From Alistipes sp. (lineage in GTDB: Bacteria > Bacteroidota > Bacteroidia > Bacteroidales > Rikenellaceae): a stretch of DNA of 51,289 nucleotides. Position 1 is the first letter of the stretch, and each line of letters opens with the position of its first letter. Made by a program: the position numbers and the translations under genes. Positions 49,640 to 51,289 of this stretch are shown here, piece by piece. The notes beneath the pieces were generated by a model. That model was not told where the DNA came from and did not search any database. It worked only from the letters and a program-made list of their open reading frames with translations. The DNA is taken from NCBI GenBank assembly GCA_017560305.1, contig JAFYOF010000025.1:1-51289 (forward strand), written 5' to 3'.

Positions 49640-51289
49640 ATGAACTATACTGCAGAGGATGAGATAATCATCGAAGAGAAATGGCAAGAATTACAGCGTT
49701 CGTGTGAGAAAATTTGCAAGAACGAGGAGGATTGGAATTTCATAAAGAGAGCCTATTTTCTCGCGAAAGAGGCACATCAGGGGGTAAGGCGCCGTTCAGG
49801 GGAGCCTTACTTCCTGCATCCTATTGCAGTAGCCCAGATTGTGGTTGACGAGATCGGCTTGGGAGTCAAGTCGGTCGTTGCTGCTTTGCTGCACGATGTG
49901 GTCGAGGACACCGAGTACACCGTGGAGGATATGGAGCATATCTTCGGTAAGAAGATTGCCACAATGGTGGATGGACTCACCAAGATGTCGGGCGTATTCA
50001 ACGCCGACACATCGCGTCAGGCGGAGTATTTCCGCAAGGTACTGCTGACGCTGTCAGATGATGTAAGGGTAATTCTGATAAAGATTGCTGACCGCCTGCA
50101 CAATATGCGTACGCTGGGCTCTATGCCACACAACAAGCAGATTAAAATCACAGGCGAGACGCTCTATCTCTTTGCACCACTGGCTTATAGACTCGGCTTG
50201 TATGCCATCAAGACCGAGTTCGAGGATTTGTGTATGAAGTACCGCTTCCCAAAGGAGTATGAGGAGATTACACGCCAGATAAACGAGACCTCGGCTGCAC
50301 GCGAGGAGTACATCCGCAAGTTCAATGCGCCAATCATCGAGGCGCTCAACAAAAACGGAATCCAATATGAAATCTCGGGCAGAGTGAAGAGTGCATACTC
50401 AATCTGGTCGAAGATGATTCGCAAGCAGATTCCATTCTCGGAGGTTTACGACCTCTTTGCAATTCGCATCGTGTTCCAGCCATTGGCGTTCCCATCAGAG
50501 AAGACCCAGTGCTGGCAGATATATTCATCTATCACAGATATCTACACACCAAAACCCGACCGCCTGCGCGACTGGATCTCTATGCCAAAGGCGAATGGCT
50601 ATGAGGCACTTCACTCAACGGTGATGGGTCCCGATGGTATTTGGGTGGAGGTGCAGATTCGTACCCAGCGAATGGAGGATATCGCAGAGCGCGGTTTCGC
50701 CGCTCACTGGAAGTACAAGCACGCGACAATCTCGCACAACGAGGACGAGTTCGACAAGTGGTTGAAGATGATTCGCACCGCCCTGGACAGCCCTACGGAG
50801 AACGCTGTCGACTTCCTGGATAACTTTAAGTTATCGCTCTATACATCTGAAATTACGGTATTTACACCAAAGGGCGAGGCCAAGAAGTTGCCTTATGGCG
50901 CTACGGCAATCGACTTTGCTTACGAGATTCACAACAAGATTGGCAACAGCGCTATTGGCGCGAAAATCAACCATAAGATTATGCCAATCACTACCGTTCT
51001 CAATAGCGGTGATCAGGTGGAAATCATCACGGCAGAGTCGGCTAAACCAAAGGCCGAGTGGCTCGATCAGGCGCAGACCGCCAAGGCAAAACGCGCCATC
51101 AAGAGCTTTATGAAGCGCGAGCAGGAGCACAACTACCAGCGTGGTATGCAGATGCTCGAGGAGCAGTTGGCAAAGCTCAATATCACACCAAACAATCGCG
51201 TAATACGCAAACTTATAGCGGCTTACGAAAGCAATAACAAGGAGGAGCTCTACACCAAGATTGGTGCGGGCATAGTCTCATTGGACAAC
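49640..51289 (+). CDS. RelA/SpoT homologue (partial, 3' end outside window)
   Basis: 550 codons are open from the ATG at 49640 to the window end, with no stop. The enzyme makes and/or breaks (p)ppGpp. HD hydrolase domain: RRSGEPYFLHP (51-61), LLHDVVEDTE (83-92; His85, Asp86), IKIADRLHNMRTL. Synthetase domain: ISGRVKSAYSIWSKM, YDLFAIRIVF, PKANGYEALHSTV and EVQIRTQRMEDIAE. A TGS domain begins at about 393 (ITVFTPKGEAKKLPYGATAI). With an intact HD motif it should be a bifunctional Rsh. The start is 6 bases after recA, so an operon with recA is likely. Confidence 0.95.
   Translation, partial: MNYTAEDEIIIEEKWQELQRSCEKICKNEEDWNFIKRAYFLAKEAHQGVRRRSGEPYFLHPIAVAQIVVDEIGLGVKSVVAALLHDVVEDTEYTVEDMEHIFGKKIATMVDGLTKMSGVFNADTSRQAEYFRKVLLTLSDDVRVILIKIADRLHNMRTLGSMPHNKQIKITGETLYLFAPLAYRLGLYAIKTEFEDLCMKYRFPKEYEEITRQINETSAAREEYIRKFNAPIIEALNKNGIQYEISGRVKSAYSIWSKMIRKQIPFSEVYDLFAIRIVFQPLAFPSEKTQCWQIYSSITDIYTPKPDRLRDWISMPKANGYEALHSTVMGPDGIWVEVQIRTQRMEDIAERGFAAHWKYKHATISHNEDEFDKWLKMIRTALDSPTENAVDFLDNFKLSLYTSEITVFTPKGEAKKLPYGATAIDFAYEIHNKIGNSAIGAKINHKIMPITTVLNSGDQVEIITAESAKPKAEWLDQAQTAKAKRAIKSFMKREQEHNYQRGMQMLEEQLAKLNITPNNRVIRKLIAAYESNNKEELYTKIGAGIVSLDN

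Noticed and set aside
1..51289. CRISPR arrays, tRNA/rRNA genes, insertion sequences, prophage
   Set aside because: No regularly spaced repeats, cloverleaf-like sequences, transposase or integrase motifs were found on either strand by reading.

Overview
The window looks like a chromosomal segment of a member of the order Bacteroidales, possibly Rikenellaceae/Alistipes-like (the family-level call is only an impression). Reasons: a primary sigma factor without region 1.1, recurrent promoters of the Bacteroidetes form TTG-N19/20-TAnnTTTG instead of -35/-10 boxes, few Shine-Dalgarno sequences, TonB-C tails, a DUF4988-type N-terminus joined to CotH, a NigD-like lipoprotein and C_GCAxxG_C_C and TupA-like proteins. 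No rRNA, tRNA, CRISPR array, transposase or integrase was found.

Layout. 1-13.7 kb is housekeeping: the end of an O-methyltransferase, a secreted metallophosphoesterase with a TonB-C tail, an unknown exported protein, a phosphohexomutase, dnaA, a WYL regulator, the primary sigma gene, a divergent uracil pair (upp/uraA), a GNAT-ung pair and an exported alkaline phosphatase. 13.8-16.8 kb holds a 990-residue protein joining two receiver-like domains to a PEP-synthase nucleotide-binding domain.

17.5-38.3 kb is one long co-directional polysaccharide locus behind a leader of roughly 430 nt. It starts with a WecA-type initiating transferase, UDP-glucose dehydrogenase, a UDP-glucuronate epimerase and rmlA-rmlC-rmlD-rmlB. 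A flippase, a sugar aminotransferase, a PLP-fold-II/GNAT/ATP-grasp trio, glycosyltransferases, an EpsG-type polymerase, a CapA-like protein, a TupA-like ATP-grasp protein and a nucleotidyltransferase-fold protein follow. The first half has the base composition of the chromosome; about 27.2-35.6 kb is clearly AT-richer, the usual picture of a conserved sugar-precursor block next to an exchangeable strain-specific block. Together the genes suggest a rhamnose- and uronic-acid-containing glycan, perhaps with amino sugars and amide-linked amino acids. A CotH-kinase lipoprotein follows the locus.

40.8-51.3 kb returns to core genes: mscL, a HAD hydrolase, a BlaI-type repressor with a very large M56 (BlaR1-like) sensor carrying four repeat domains and three TonB-C-like domains, a NigD-like lipoprotein, small proteins including a zinc ribbon and an apparent 25-residue membrane peptide, bcp, recA and the start of a RelA/SpoT homologue cut by the window end.

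The most notable points are the amino-acyl/uronate modification genes in the polysaccharide locus, the M56-repeat-TonB-C sensor with a palindrome over its promoter, a DnaA box inside the dnaA promoter, a two-copy intergenic element with near-perfect cores, and a densely folded intergenic stretch at 47.3-47.5 kb.
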